Under the pieces are notes generated by a model. It was given only the letters and a program-made list of their open reading frames with translations, ran no database searches and was not told the DNA's origin. Source: Prochlorococcus sp. AG-402-K10 (GTDB lineage: Bacteria > Cyanobacteriota > Cyanobacteriia > PCC-6307 > Cyanobiaceae). From it: a stretch of DNA of 64,000 bases. Position numbers and translations under genes: made by a program. The stretch spans positions 38,369-102,368 of the forward strand of contig QCIF01000005.1 in NCBI GenBank assembly GCA_003216835.1, given 5' to 3'. Each line of letters starts with the position of its first letter. Within the stretch, counting starts at the first letter, position 1. Below are positions 1-10,006 of the stretch, piece by piece.

Positions 1-992
1 TGAGAGACCAACAACGCAAAATGATCCAAGAAGAATTTGCAGATTTGGAGGACCCTGTTTTAACTGCAAGAGTTATAAGATTTGAAAGGCAATCAATCAT
101 TATGGGAGTAAGTTCAGGAATCGGCAGACCTGAAGTAGAAGCAGAACTTCCGAAAAGGGATCAATTACCTAATGACAACTATAGAGCAAACGCAACATTT
201 AAAGTGTTTTTAAAAGAAGTTAGTGAAATAGCTAGAAAAGGACCACAATTATTTGTAAGTAGAGCTAATGCTGGTTTAGTAGTCTACTTATTTGAAAATG
301 AAGTACCGGAAATTCAGGAAGGGACAGTAAAAATTGTAGCCGTTTCTAGAGAAGCTAACCCACCTTCAAGAGCCGTGGGTCCAAGAACAAAAGTAGCCGT
401 AGATAGTGTCGAACAAGAAGTTGACCCTGTTGGAGCTTGTATTGGTGCAAGAGGTGCAAGAATCCAACAAGTAGTAAATGAATTAAGAGGAGAAAAGATT
501 GATGTTATTAAATGGTCATCTGACCCTATTCAATATATTTTAAACTCTTTAAGTCCAGCAAAAGTTGATTTAGTTAGACTAGTTGACCCAGAAGGGCAAC
601 ATGCACATGTATTAGTTCCCCCAGATCAATTAAGTCTTGCCATTGGAAGAGAAGGACAAAATGTAAGACTCGCTGCAAGGTTGACTGGTTGGAAAATTGA
701 TGTCAAAAACTCACATGAATACGATCAAGAAGCGGAAGATGCAGAAGTTGCTAAATTAATAATACAAAGAGAAGAGGAAGAGAATCTCCAAAGAGAAGCT
801 GAAAAAAGATTAGAAGCTGAGCAAGCAGAGCGAGCAGCAGAAGATGCAAGATTAAGAGAACTCTATCCTCTTCCTGAGGATGAGCAAGAATATGGAGATG
901 AACAATATGAAGGAGACTTCTCTTCTGTAACTGATCAACAAGAAAATAAGAAAGAGAATGAAATATTATCTAAAGAGGAGAAGACACGGTGA
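1..992 (+). CDS. nusA: Transcription termination/antitermination factor NusA (5' end outside window)
   Basis: NusA binds RNA polymerase and nascent RNA and modulates pausing, termination and antitermination. The reading frame is open to the left edge (first whole codon at position 3), so the N-terminal RNAP-binding domain is missing and the internal ATG at 21 is not the real start. Visible in order are the end of the N-domain, an S1 region, KH1 with its IGARGARI loop, KH2 with [11 protein letters not shown], and a charged Glu/Lys-rich tail rich in coiled-coil-like EEE/AEK segments. The stop overlaps the start of the YlxR gene by 4 bp (GTGA), which with infB downstream gives the classic nusA-ylxR-infB operon. 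Identification is very secure. Confidence 0.97.
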   Translation, partial: RDQQRKMIQEEFADLEDPVLTARVIRFERQSIIMGVSSGIGRPEVEAELPKRDQLPNDNYRANATFKVFLKEVSEIARKGPQLFVSRANAGLVVYLFENEVPEIQEGTVKIVAVSREANPPSRAVGPRTKVAVDSVEQEVDPVGACIGARGARIQQVVNELRGEKIDVIKWSSDPIQYILNSLSPAKVDLVRLVDPEGQHAHVLVPPDQLSLAIGREGQNVRLAARLTGWKIDVKNSHEYDQEAEDAEVAKLIIQREEEENLQREAEKRLEAEQAERAAEDARLRELYPLPEDEQEYGDEQYEGDFSSVTDQQENKKENEILSKEEKTR

Positions 993-1270
993 TAAACAAA
1001 TCTCCTGTTATGCGTATATGTATCTCATGCAGACAAACTTATGACAGGAAAGATCTTTTCAAAATTACAAAGGATCACAAGCAAGGAATTATGTTTCACA
1101 AAGGAATAGGACGTTCTGCTTACATTTGCAAATCTAAAAATTGTTACGCAGATTCTAAAATTAAAAAAAAGCTTCAAAAAGCTTTAAAAACATTTTTAGA
1201 TCCTGAATTTTTTGATATTTTTGAAAAGGAAATGGAAACTATAATTAACTATCCCAATGAGGGAATATAA
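989..1270 (+). CDS. rnpM: YlxR/RnpM-family nucleic-acid-binding protein (DUF448)
   Basis: This small basic protein of 93 aa has the YlxR signature: RICISCRQ with a CxxC near the N-terminus, then GIGRSAYICKSKNC. In Bacillus the family member has been described as a modulator of RNase P; the role in cyanobacteria is not settled. The start chosen is GTG at 989, overlapping the nusA stop by 4 bp. An in-frame ATG at 1010 (residue 8, just before RICISC) is an alternative. It sits between nusA and infB as in most bacteria, which supports co-expression with the transcription/translation initiation factors. Confidence 0.9.
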   Translation: MINKSPVMRICISCRQTYDRKDLFKITKDHKQGIMFHKGIGRSAYICKSKNCYADSKIKKKLQKALKTFLDPEFFDIFEKEMETIINYPNEGI

Positions 1271-1317
1271 TTAAATTAAATTCTCTTTAATTAAAAAGAG
1301 TAAAATACAGATTATTA

Positions 1318-4300
1318 ATGACCATCAGCGATAAAATCAGAATTTATGAACTTTCCAGAGATTTAAAACTGGAAAATAAGGATATTTTGGATGCTGCTCA
1401 GAAACTTTCAATTTCGGTAAAGAGTCACAGCAGTTCTATAAGCTTGGCGGATGCAAAAAAGATTAAAAATCTTATCAGTAAAAAAAATTCAGTTGAAAAA
1501 ATAATTTCTGTTAATAAACCTTCATTTAAAGAACGATCTGATAATCTAAAAAATATTGATAAACATAATATAAATAACAAACCTAAAATTAACACACAAA
1601 ATCAAGAGGGGGCTATCAAAGAAAATTTAAATAGCAAGCCCCTATTAATAAGACCAGTAACCAAACCAGAGAGTCCAGAAAGAATAGCGAACAAAACAGT
1701 TTCAAATACAATAAATCACCCCAAAAAACCAACTATTGTTGCTAACAATAAATCTCAAGACAATCTAAGAAATCAGAATAGAAGAAATAATTCAGACAAA
1801 TCAACAACAAAAATTCCTTCCAAACCCCTCTTACAAAAATCTAACCAAGATAAAAAAACCTTTTCCAAAAGCACAACCCCTTCTATAAAAAGCGCTGTAA
1901 GACCTTCAATTCAGTTAATAGAAAAGCCTAAAAATTTAAATAATAATAATATTAAAGGGAATGATTCAATCATAAAAAATAATTCTCTCAACAGAAATCG
2001 CGTTTCAAACAAATCTGATCAAAATTCTAATAAATCTACTAAAAAGAATCTAAACAATATCCAAGACAAAAACACCCCAGAGCTTGTAGGAGCTCCTATA
2101 AGAAGAGAAGAACCTAGGATAAATCCTAATATACAAAATAATCGGAAAATATCTAATCCACATACTCCCCCTAATAGATCTAATACAACTAATAGACCTA
2201 GTAATTCCAGTAGACCTATTAATTCCAGTAGACCTATTAATTCCAGTAGACCTAGTACTCCCAGTAGACCTAGTACTCCCATTAGACCTAATACTCCCAT
2301 TAGACCTAGTACTCCCAGTAGACCTAGTACTCCCAGTAGACCTAATACTCCCAGTAGGCCTGGATTACAAAATAGACCTGGCACATTTAATAGACAAGGT
2401 AATCGAAATAGGCCTGGTGCGCCTAATAGACCTAATGGCAATTACAGACAAGGAGGACCACTTAGACAAGGAGATTTCAACAAAACTGGTTCAAAATTTA
2501 ATGATCAAAAGTCCTCAGGTATAAGGAAACCGGTTGCCCCCAATGAATTAATGCAACTGCGAAAAACAAATGCATCAGATAAAGATAAAATCAATAAAAC
2601 TAATGCTGAAAAAAAAGAGATTCAGTCTCCCAAACATAAGGCAAAATCTCCAAATGTTCGTCCAAGTACTACACCTCCTTCCAAAAAGGCCCCTCACAGA
2701 TCATTTGCCAATAGTTCGAAGAAACCTGGCAGAAAAGATTGGGACGATAGCGCAAAACTAGAAGCATTAAGAAATAAAAACCCTCAAAAGCAAAGACAAA
2801 AAGTTCACATTATAGGTGAGAATGATGATTCATTGACCTCTGAGACTAGTGGATATTCAGGTGAAAAAATCTCTATTTTATCCGCTAGTTTGGCACGTCC
2901 GAAAAAAGAAACATCTGATGAAACTAAATCACCAACAGCTTCAAGACAATTTAAGAAAAAGAAAAAAGAAACTACAAGACAAAGGCAAAAAAGAAGAGCT
3001 ATGGAATTAAAGGCAGCCAAAGAGGCTAAACAAGTAAGGCCGGAGATGATTATCGTACCAGAAGATAATTTAACGGTTCAAGAACTAGCTGATAAATTAA
3101 GCCTTGAAAGTTCTGAAATAATAAAATCTCTTTTCTTTAAAGGAATAACTGCGACAGTAACTCAAACTCTTGATTTGGCAACTATCGAAACCGTAGCAGA
3201 AGAATTTGGAGTCCCTGTTTTGCAAGACGATATTCAAGAGGCTGCGAAGAAAACGGTTGATATGATTGAAAAAGATGATATTGATAGTCTAATCAAAAGA
3301 CCACCAGTAATTACAGTTATGGGTCATGTGGATCATGGCAAAACAAGCCTTTTAGATTCAATAAGACAATCAAGAGTAGCATCAGGAGAGGCAGGAGGAA
3401 TCACTCAACATATAGGAGCTTATCAAGTTGAATTTGAACATGAATCCAAAAAGAAAAAATTAACTTTTCTGGACACTCCTGGTCATGAAGCCTTTACTGC
3501 TATGCGAGCACGAGGTACTAAGGTTACTGATGTAGCTGTACTGGTAGTAGCAGCAGATGATGGCTGTCGGCCTCAAACTCTTGAAGCTATTAGTCATGCA
3601 CGAGCGGCAAAAGTACCAATAGTAGTAGCAATAAATAAAATCGATAAAGAAGGAGCCTCCCCAGATAAAGTCAAGCAAGAGTTATCAGAAAAAGATTTAA
3701 TTGCTGAAGATTGGGGAGGAGATGTAGTTATGGTCCCGGTAAGTGCCATCAAAAAACAAAACATTGATAAATTACTGGAAATGATTTTATTAGTTTCAGA
3801 AGTTGAAGATCTGCAAGCTAACCCTGAGAGATTAGCTAAGGGAACTGTTATTGAAGCTCACTTAGATAAAGCTAAAGGACCGGTTGCTACTTTACTAGTC
3901 CAAAATGGAACATTAAAATCTGGCGATGTTTTAGCTGCAGGTTCAGTACTTGGGAAAATCAGAGCAATGGTTGATGAACATGGCAGTAGAATCAAAGAAG
4001 CAGGGCCTTCCTTCCCAGTAGAGGCTCTAGGATTCAGTGAAGTGCCAACAGCAGGGGATGAATTTGAAGTCTACCCCGATGAAAAAACAGCTAGAGCTAT
4101 TGTTGGCGACAGGGCTACTGATGCGCGAGCAACAAAATTAGCACAACAAATGGCATCTAGAAGAGTTAGCTTATCCTCTTTATCAACTCAAGCAAATGAT
4201 GGAGAGCTGAAAGAGTTAAACTTAATTCTTAAAGCTGATGTTCAAGGAAGTGTTGAAGCGATACTGGGCTCATTGGAACAATTACCAAAAAATGAAGTTC

Positions 4301-4827
4301 AAGTCAGAGTTTTACTATCCGCACCAGGCGAAATAACTGAAACAGATATAGACCTTGCAGCTGCATCTGGATCTGTGATAATCGGTTTCAATACATCATT
4401 AGCTTCTGGTGCAAAGAGAGCAGCTGATGCTAATAATGTTGACATAAGAGAGTATGAAGTAATCTATAAACTTTTAGAAGATATTCAGTTAGCAATGGAA
4501 GGTCTACTGGAACCTGATCTTGTCGAAGAATCATTAGGTCAAGCCGAAGTTAGAGCAACTTTTGCAGTTGGCAAAGGTGCTATAGCTGGGTGTTACATAC
4601 AAAACGGTAAGCTACAACGAAATTGTTCTCTAAGAGTTCTTAGATCAGATAAAGTAATTTTTGAAGGTAATTTAGACTCTTTGAAAAGGTCTAAAGATGA
4701 TGTAAAAGAAGTAAATACAGGATTTGAATGTGGAGTTGGCTGCGATAAATTTTCTTCTTGGAATGAAGGAGATATAATCGAGGCATTCAAGTTTGTTACT
4801 AAAAGAAGAACCTTAAATAAAAATTAA
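1318..4827 (+). CDS. infB: Translation initiation factor IF-2
   Basis: IF-2 is a GTPase that brings initiator fMet-tRNA to the 30S subunit and promotes 50S joining. The protein is 1169 aa. It starts with an IF2_N module (about residues 1-50), followed by a very long low-complexity Asn/Lys/Pro/Arg/Ser linker that includes an 18-bp tandem repeat (residues about 292-357). A second IF2_N-like segment lies near residues 578-635. The GTPase follows: G1 GHVDHGKT from residue 669, DTPGHEAF near 719, NKID at 773-776. Domains II, III and C2 complete the C-terminus. A short inverted repeat (CTCTTT/AAAGAG, 1283-1300) lies just before the ATG. The gene ends 1 bp from the convergent DUF3493 gene. Confidence 0.97.
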   Translation: MTISDKIRIYELSRDLKLENKDILDAAQKLSISVKSHSSSISLADAKKIKNLISKKNSVEKIISVNKPSFKERSDNLKNIDKHNINNKPKINTQNQEGAIKENLNSKPLLIRPVTKPESPERIANKTVSNTINHPKKPTIVANNKSQDNLRNQNRRNNSDKSTTKIPSKPLLQKSNQDKKTFSKSTTPSIKSAVRPSIQLIEKPKNLNNNNIKGNDSIIKNNSLNRNRVSNKSDQNSNKSTKKNLNNIQDKNTPELVGAPIRREEPRINPNIQNNRKISNPHTPPNRSNTTNRPSNSSRPINSSRPINSSRPSTPSRPSTPIRPNTPIRPSTPSRPSTPSRPNTPSRPGLQNRPGTFNRQGNRNRPGAPNRPNGNYRQGGPLRQGDFNKTGSKFNDQKSSGIRKPVAPNELMQLRKTNASDKDKINKTNAEKKEIQSPKHKAKSPNVRPSTTPPSKKAPHRSFANSSKKPGRKDWDDSAKLEALRNKNPQKQRQKVHIIGENDDSLTSETSGYSGEKISILSASLARPKKETSDETKSPTASRQFKKKKKETTRQRQKRRAMELKAAKEAKQVRPEMIIVPEDNLTVQELADKLSLESSEIIKSLFFKGITATVTQTLDLATIETVAEEFGVPVLQDDIQEAAKKTVDMIEKDDIDSLIKRPPVITVMGHVDHGKTSLLDSIRQSRVASGEAGGITQHIGAYQVEFEHESKKKKLTFLDTPGHEAFTAMRARGTKVTDVAVLVVAADDGCRPQTLEAISHARAAKVPIVVAINKIDKEGASPDKVKQELSEKDLIAEDWGGDVVMVPVSAIKKQNIDKLLEMILLVSEVEDLQANPERLAKGTVIEAHLDKAKGPVATLLVQNGTLKSGDVLAAGSVLGKIRAMVDEHGSRIKEAGPSFPVEALGFSEVPTAGDEFEVYPDEKTARAIVGDRATDARATKLAQQMASRRVSLSSLSTQANDGELKELNLILKADVQGSVEAILGSLEQLPKNEVQVRVLLSAPGEITETDIDLAAASGSVIIGFNTSLASGAKRAADANNVDIREYEVIYKLLEDIQLAMEGLLEPDLVEESLGQAEVRATFAVGKGAIAGCYIQNGKLQRNCSLRVLRSDKVIFEGNLDSLKRSKDDVKEVNTGFECGVGCDKFSSWNEGDIIEAFKFVTKRRTLNKN
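2191..2388 (+). repeat. In-frame 18-bp tandem repeat inside infB
   Basis: About eleven units of 18 bp encode a six-residue period of the type SRPxxP/S ([30 protein letters not shown]). Inner units are nearly identical at the DNA level; the flanking ones are diverged. It lies in the unstructured linker between the N-terminal modules and the GTPase of IF-2. All units keep the frame, so length change by slippage would be tolerated. Confidence 0.9.
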
Positions 4828-4828
4828 C

Positions 4829-5068
4829 TTATTCTTCTTTATTTCTATCGAGAAATAACAACATAGGAAACACTATACAAGCTCCAAGTTGTATCAACAG
4901 ATTATTTTGCTGTAATTCATTTCCGCTAGCAATTTTAGAAAGCATAATTAAAAGTCCTAAAAAAGCCGAACCACTAAAAGCTATCCACAATACTCTCCTT
5001 AATCCCTTGAAGGGAGCCTGGGATTCCTTTAACAATTTCTTTTTTAATTCAGAATCTATTTTTGACAT
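4829..5068 (-). CDS. DUF3493-family small membrane protein
   Basis: The product is 79 aa. A basic N-terminus with PFKGLRR is followed by two hydrophobic stretches (about residues 28-45 and 58-73) and ends in an RNKEE tail. This pattern fits the cyanobacterial/plastid DUF3493 family, related to proteins implicated in photosystem II assembly (LPA3-like); the link to function is from the family and is not shown here. It is convergent with infB, with 1 bp between stops, so the two transcripts probably share or overlap their 3' ends. Confidence 0.75.
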   Translation of the reverse strand: MSKIDSELKKKLLKESQAPFKGLRRVLWIAFSGSAFLGLLIMLSKIASGNELQQNNLLIQLGACIVFPMLLFLDRNKEE

Positions 5069-5123
5069 AAATTTTTTTAATTATAATATGAAGTCTATAT
5101 AAAAATATTAATATTTTAATATT

Positions 5124-5195
5124 GCCGGTATAGCTTAGCGGTAGAGCAACTGTCTCGTAAACAGTAGGTCATTGGTTCAATTCCAATTATCGGCA
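5124..5195 (+). tRNA. tRNA-Thr (anticodon CGT)
   Basis: A 72-nt cloverleaf. The acceptor stem GCCGGTA pairs with TATCGGC (one G-T pair), the D-arm contains TAGCGGTAGAGC, the anticodon stem-loop is ACTGT-CTCGTAA-ACAGT with CGT at the anticodon, and the T-arm carries GGTTCAATTCC. The CCA end is not encoded. It reads ACG codons. Upstream, a TTGACA (5062) and a TATAAT (5082) are 14 bp apart, a short spacing, so a promoter here is only possible. It directly precedes the glycosyltransferase block. Confidence 0.96.
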
Positions 5196-5220
5196 TTTCA
5201 AAAGCAAAGTAAAAACAAAA

Positions 5221-6774
5221 ATGGCTAATAGAATTTTTAAATTTAAATATCTTTATAAACTATTTATTTTTATTCCGCTAATATTTTATTTTGGCAAAAG
5301 AAGTTATATTGCGTACGATGAAGGATTTTATGCACTACAAGCTAGATGGATATTGGATAAAGGTAACTGGACAATTCCTCTTTGGTGGGACGAATATGTT
5401 TTAGATAGAACAATAGGTTTACAGTTTTTAATTGCAAAGTCACAAGATATCTTTGGAAGAAATATGTTTTCCGCATATCTACCCACAACAATTGCTGCAA
5501 TATTGATGCTATTTATCACTTACAAATTACATGAAGAATTTTTTAATAAAAAATATGCAATTATATCTCCACTCATACTTTCCACTACATATCTATGGTT
5601 TGATTACTCACACTTAGCCACTCAAGATATTATTTATTCATGTTTAGTATCTATTGGAGTATTTTCTTTAGTCAAAATAAAAAGTACAGATAACAAATTC
5701 TATATTCTGCTTTTTGGTATTTGGATTGGTTTATCTTTTATGATGAAAACTTTTCTAGTATTTGTCCCTTTATTTTCACTCTTACCATATTTATATATAA
5801 AAAAGTATCTTTTATTCAATAAATTCTTTTGGCTTGGACTACTCATTGGATTTATTCCATATTTCTTTTGGTCCTTATCTATAAACCCTTATTTAGAGAA
5901 AAATATTATTCTTTACTTGGTTGAAAAGTTTAACAGTCTTTCTAATAAAAATACGTTTACAAATCCTTTCTATTATTATTTTTGGAATATTCCCGCAACA
6001 TTTCTACCATGGAGTATTTTTGCAATAATTGGCATAATATGCAATATATCTAAAAATAAAGAGAATAAATATATACTTACCTTCTTCCCCTTAATATTAA
6101 TAGCAGTTCTAAGTATTTTTTCTACTAAAACACCTTACTATCCACTACAAATCTCATCTATTCTCACACTAAATACTTATGTAGGAATAAAATATTTATT
6201 TAACTCTAAAAGATATAAACTAATTTTTATATTTATTACTTCAAAAATAATTCCATTATTTTTAATAATTATAACTTTCACATATTATTTTTTCTATAAA
6301 AATATAAGTAACTTTACCTTTAAGGAAAATACATTTCTAATGCTTGGATTATTGTCTTTAGGAATATCTTGGGCATTCATAAAAAATAAAAACTCATTCA
6401 AAGAAATATTAATAACTCTCATAATTGGGCCTTACTTATTAACTTCATTTTTTTTGCAATCAGGATTATTCACTGATAGATCAAGAGAACTAAGAGAGAA
6501 AATGGAATATGTATCATCTCTTGATATCATAAAAAACCAACCAATAAAGGTTGATAAAAGTGGAATGAACAATTATGAATCCCAATCAAAAATCATAAGA
6601 ATTTCGATATTAACTCCCAAACTGGATGAAGGTTTAGAGAGTATTGATCAGTTAAAAAAAGCAGAATTAGCATGGTCAACTGAATTTAAAGAAATAAAAA
6701 ACAATAATTATTCTTATGAAGTGATATATGAAAATGATATTTTAAAACCATGGAAATTAATATTAAAAAAGTAA
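5221..6774 (+). CDS. GT39/ArnT-type membrane glycosyltransferase
   Basis: A 517-aa polytopic membrane protein with about 11-12 hydrophobic segments. The first periplasmic loop carries the acidic pair YDEGFYALQAR (D33, E34) typical of the PMT/ArnT superfamily, which moves sugars from polyprenyl-phosphate donors to lipid or protein acceptors. The C-terminal 100 residues are soluble. The acceptor and sugar cannot be told from sequence. It lies between tRNA-Thr and a GT2 glycosyltransferase on the same strand and is strikingly A/T-rich, which suggests a cell-surface polysaccharide or lipid-modification role and perhaps a variable locus. Confidence 0.8.
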   Translation: MANRIFKFKYLYKLFIFIPLIFYFGKRSYIAYDEGFYALQARWILDKGNWTIPLWWDEYVLDRTIGLQFLIAKSQDIFGRNMFSAYLPTTIAAILMLFITYKLHEEFFNKKYAIISPLILSTTYLWFDYSHLATQDIIYSCLVSIGVFSLVKIKSTDNKFYILLFGIWIGLSFMMKTFLVFVPLFSLLPYLYIKKYLLFNKFFWLGLLIGFIPYFFWSLSINPYLEKNIILYLVEKFNSLSNKNTFTNPFYYYFWNIPATFLPWSIFAIIGIICNISKNKENKYILTFFPLILIAVLSIFSTKTPYYPLQISSILTLNTYVGIKYLFNSKRYKLIFIFITSKIIPLFLIIITFTYYFFYKNISNFTFKENTFLMLGLLSLGISWAFIKNKNSFKEILITLIIGPYLLTSFFLQSGLFTDRSRELREKMEYVSSLDIIKNQPIKVDKSGMNNYESQSKIIRISILTPKLDEGLESIDQLKKAELAWSTEFKEIKNNNYSYEVIYENDILKPWKLILKK

Positions 6775-6819
6775 ATAAACAATATATAGTAAAGTGTCGT
6801 TTGAAAACTGTATAAAATA

Positions 6820-7911
6820 ATGAAATCTGTTAATACTTGGAATTTAACGAATAATAAACTTCATCAATTATTCAAAGATAATAACGAATTTATTTCCATT
6901 AAAGTACGGGGTAATACTTGGGAGCCAATAACTAGATGGCTAAGATTAGATTCAAGAATTTTTAGAGAAACTACTAGCAGAGCAAGAATAACTTTATGTG
7001 ATATTGAATCTCTAGCGGAAATTTATAACTACAGATCCATTAGATGGAAAGCAAAAAAATTAACTCCTTTGCCAACTAAAATAATTCCAAAATCTTTAAA
7101 AAATATTTTTCGCAAGATACCAATCATAAAACAACTTGCATATGAACTAGAAATAGTATTTTATAAATATAGTGAAAATATTTCTGATCAGTTAATATCA
7201 ATAGTAATTCCTGCAAGAAATGAAGCTGGAAATAAAGAACTTTTAATACAAGCATTAAATAAAATCAAAACAATACCAAATAAAGTAGAAATTATATTTA
7301 TTGAGGGGAATAGCAATGATAATACATATGAAATTCTACAAGAATTAAAAGAAAATTTCTCAGATTTCTTCAAGATATCTCTTTTAAAACAAACTTCTAA
7401 AGGGAAGAAGAATGCTGTTGTGGAGGGATTTAATATTTCTTCCGGTGAAACCCTCGCAATAATTGATAGTGATTTTACTGTAGATATTGATGACAGTATC
7501 TCAGCAATTATGGAATCAACCAAAAATGAAAATATCCTAATTAATTGTGCCCGCACAACTTTCCCAATGGAAAAAGATGCTATGAGATGGGCTAATTATA
7601 TAGGGAATAGACTATTTGCAATATTTTTATCAATTCTCATAAATAAGCCAGTTTCAGATTCGCTTTGTGGAACAAAAGTTTTTTCAAGAAAATTCTTTAA
7701 ACTTATGAAAAAAAATGGAAGTTGGGATTCCAAATCTGACCCATTTGGAGACTTCACCATAATTTTTGAAGCAGCAAATAATAATATTAAAATACTTAAT
7801 TATCCTGTTAGATATTACGCCAGAAAATCTGGGGCACCTAATATATCTAGATGGATTGATGGATTAAAACTCCTCAAAGTATGCTGGATTTATATGATTT
7901 CTGACATTTGA
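6820..7911 (+). CDS. GT2-family glycosyltransferase with N-terminal extension
   Basis: The protein is 363 aa. Residues 1-125 form a basic region I do not recognise as a domain. A GT-A fold follows: SIVIPARNEAGN near residue 127, IFIEGNSNDNT, a GKKNAVVEGF segment, and the nucleotide-sugar/metal-binding IIDSDFTVD (DxD-like). The C-terminal motif ARKSGAPNISRW and KLLKVCW resembles dolichol-phosphate-mannose-synthase-like enzymes. There is no obvious transmembrane pair. It lies 45 bp after the GT39 gene, so it may supply that enzyme with a lipid-linked sugar; this pairing is an inference from context. The N-terminal extension could be an adaptor or a divergent domain. Confidence 0.8.
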   Translation: MKSVNTWNLTNNKLHQLFKDNNEFISIKVRGNTWEPITRWLRLDSRIFRETTSRARITLCDIESLAEIYNYRSIRWKAKKLTPLPTKIIPKSLKNIFRKIPIIKQLAYELEIVFYKYSENISDQLISIVIPARNEAGNKELLIQALNKIKTIPNKVEIIFIEGNSNDNTYEILQELKENFSDFFKISLLKQTSKGKKNAVVEGFNISSGETLAIIDSDFTVDIDDSISAIMESTKNENILINCARTTFPMEKDAMRWANYIGNRLFAIFLSILINKPVSDSLCGTKVFSRKFFKLMKKNGSWDSKSDPFGDFTIIFEAANNNIKILNYPVRYYARKSGAPNISRWIDGLKLLKVCWIYMISDI

Positions 7912-7988
7912 ATTTAAATAAATTATCAGTAGTATTTTCTAAAGATTTTTAATTTCGCCAAATTAGTAATAAAATACTTAGATTCTTA

Positions 7989-9641
7989 ATGAAAATAAAT
8001 TCATTAGAATTTAATGACATGAATTTTAAATTAGAGTTCAAAAAATTAAGTAAAAAAGATTTCCATAGAAAACACTACGGAAAAATTCTTACTGTAAGAC
8101 TTCCATGTAATCCAATATTTCCTATAGGACCTATTTATTTAGCAGACCATATTAATAAATGTTTTCCAAAAATTGAACAACAATTTATTGATCTGGCAAT
8201 AATTCCATCTAATAAAGTGTCCAAATATTTAGCTAGAAAAATTGATCAATTTAGACCTCATCTAATTATTTTTTCATGGAGAGATATACAAATTTATGCA
8301 CCTGTCGATGGCAGGAGTGGAAATCCCCTGCAAAACTCTTTTGAGGTTTTCTATTCAAAAAATATCCTTAAAAAGATTAGAGGTTCTTGGGGAGGATTAA
8401 AACTAATTGCATCACATTATGGAGAAATATATAGAAATACTTCTTTAGTCAAGATGGGACTTAAAAGAGCACAAAAATACAACAAAGATGTAAAAGTAAT
8501 TTTAGGAGGTGGAGCAGTTAGTGTTTTCTATGAACAATTAGGAAATTTACTCCCAAAAGGAACTATTATTTCTGTTGGAGAAGGAGAAAATCTCTTAGAA
8601 AAAATTATTAGGAATGATTCAATAGAAGACGAAAGATGTTACGTTGCTGGACAGAAACCTCGAAATAAATTAATACATGAACAACCTGCAGGCACTATTA
8701 AAACTGCCTGCAACTATAAATACATTAAATCCATATGGCCAGAATTCAATTGGTATATAGAAGGTGGAGATTACTATGTAGGGGTTCAAACAAAAAGAGG
8801 TTGCCCTCATAATTGTTGTTTCTGCGTTTATACAGTTGTAGAGGGCAAACAGGTTCGTGTTAATCCTGTTACCGAAGTAATCAAAGAAATGAAGCAATTA
8901 TATGATCTAGGAGTTAGGGGATTTTGGTTCACAGACGCGCAGTTTATTCCAGCCAAAAAACACATAGAAGATGCAAAAATACTATTGCAAGCTATCAAAG
9001 ATCAAGGCTGGGATGACATTAAATGGGCCGCATACATCAGAGCGGATAATATTGATGCTGATCTTGCTCAGCTTATGGTGGATACAGGTATGAGTTATTT
9101 TGAAATAGGTATCACTTCAGGATCTCAAGAACTTGTTAGAAAAATGAGGTTAGCATATGACCTTGAAACGGTATTAAATAATTGCAGAATGCTAGTCAAA
9201 GCAGGTTTCACTAATCATGTCTCAGTCAATTATTCATTTAATGTTTTTGATGAAACGCCAAGTACCATAAGACAAACTATTGCTTACCACAGAGAATTAG
9301 AAAATATTTTTGGGAAAGGCTTAGTTGACCCAGCTATATTCTTTATAGGTTTACAACCTCATACTCTTCTTGAGAAGTATGCCTTAGATCATAAGATTTT
9401 GAAGCCTAATTATAATCCAATGAGCATGATGCCTTGGACCGCAAGAAAGCTTTTATGGAATCCAGGCTCTCTAGGCAAGAAACTTGGACAAGTATGTTTA
9501 GAAGCTTTTGATAATAAAGAAGATGAATTTGGTAAAACAGTTATCAATATTCTTGAGAGAGAATATGGTAAGTCCTCCTTAAAAGAATCCTTAAAAGTTC
9601 GTCCCTTATCGGAAAGGAAATTAGCCCTTCAAAAAAAATAA
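7989..9641 (+). CDS. Radical SAM protein, B12-binding-type architecture
   Basis: The protein is 550 aa. The radical SAM cluster motif is C272-x3-C276-x2-C279 (RGCPHNCCFC), followed by a TIM-barrel core with SAM-contact segments GFWFTDAQF and YFEIGITSGS. The N-terminal half (about 60-215) has a Rossmann-like pattern (VKVILGGGAV, GEGENLL) seen in B12-binding radical SAM enzymes, but the cobalamin DxHxxG motif is not evident, so cobalamin use is unproven. The C-terminal region (about 470-550) contains a conserved-looking MPWTARKLLWNPG segment. Substrate unknown. It follows the two glycosyltransferases on the same strand after 77 bp and could belong to the same unit or be independent. Confidence 0.8.
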   Translation: MKINSLEFNDMNFKLEFKKLSKKDFHRKHYGKILTVRLPCNPIFPIGPIYLADHINKCFPKIEQQFIDLAIIPSNKVSKYLARKIDQFRPHLIIFSWRDIQIYAPVDGRSGNPLQNSFEVFYSKNILKKIRGSWGGLKLIASHYGEIYRNTSLVKMGLKRAQKYNKDVKVILGGGAVSVFYEQLGNLLPKGTIISVGEGENLLEKIIRNDSIEDERCYVAGQKPRNKLIHEQPAGTIKTACNYKYIKSIWPEFNWYIEGGDYYVGVQTKRGCPHNCCFCVYTVVEGKQVRVNPVTEVIKEMKQLYDLGVRGFWFTDAQFIPAKKHIEDAKILLQAIKDQGWDDIKWAAYIRADNIDADLAQLMVDTGMSYFEIGITSGSQELVRKMRLAYDLETVLNNCRMLVKAGFTNHVSVNYSFNVFDETPSTIRQTIAYHRELENIFGKGLVDPAIFFIGLQPHTLLEKYALDHKILKPNYNPMSMMPWTARKLLWNPGSLGKKLGQVCLEAFDNKEDEFGKTVINILEREYGKSSLKESLKVRPLSERKLALQKK

Positions 9642-9653
9642 ATTCAACACTTA

Positions 9654-9971
9654 TTAATCCTCTTTTTCAATTGAACTAGAAATTCCTTTGGATTTTAATG
9701 ATTCTGAATAAAATTCTGCTGGTTCTAAGTCGCAAACAATGACTAAACCTATCCCAGTATTATGAGCTTCTAGCATAATAGCAATAGCATCTTGCTCACT
9801 TAATTGTGGGACAACCTCTCTTAGTGAAATAGTGACATACTCCATAGAGTTAATAGGATCATTATGAATTAAAACCTTATATTTAGGCGATTTGTTTTTT
9901 AATTCAGAAGGTTTCTTTTCTATAACAGCTGCATTATTGTTTTCCATTTTCATTAACTCTGCACTTACCAT
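9654..9971 (-). CDS. clpS: ATP-dependent Clp protease adaptor ClpS
   Basis: ClpS delivers N-degron substrates to ClpC/ClpAP. The product is 105 aa with the conserved core YKVLIHNDPINSMEYV followed by an AIAIMLEAHNTGIGLV helix. The residue pair at NDP differs from the usual NDD. The C-terminal part (VCDLEPAEFYSESLKSKG) matches the family layout. The N-terminal 30 residues are disordered and variable; an internal Met at residue 7 or 9 could also be the start. It is convergent with the radical SAM gene and lies 35 bp downstream of dapL. Cyanobacteria carry two ClpS types and I cannot assign which this is. Confidence 0.9.
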   Translation of the reverse strand: MVSAELMKMENNNAAVIEKKPSELKNKSPKYKVLIHNDPINSMEYVTISLREVVPQLSEQDAIAIMLEAHNTGIGLVIVCDLEPAEFYSESLKSKGISSSIEKED

Positions 9972-10006
9972 TTGATTGTTTTTGGGATTTTCATTAATCT
10001 TTAATA

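Noticed and set aside
2191..2388. CRISPR-like array
   Set aside because: Units are contiguous 18-bp coding repeats without spacers, inside an essential reading frame.
2019..2441. Minus-strand 140-aa Leu/Gly-rich open frame inside infB
   Set aside because: It is the antisense of the 18-bp repeat region; its LLGVLG periodicity mirrors the repeat and there is no independent start or homology.
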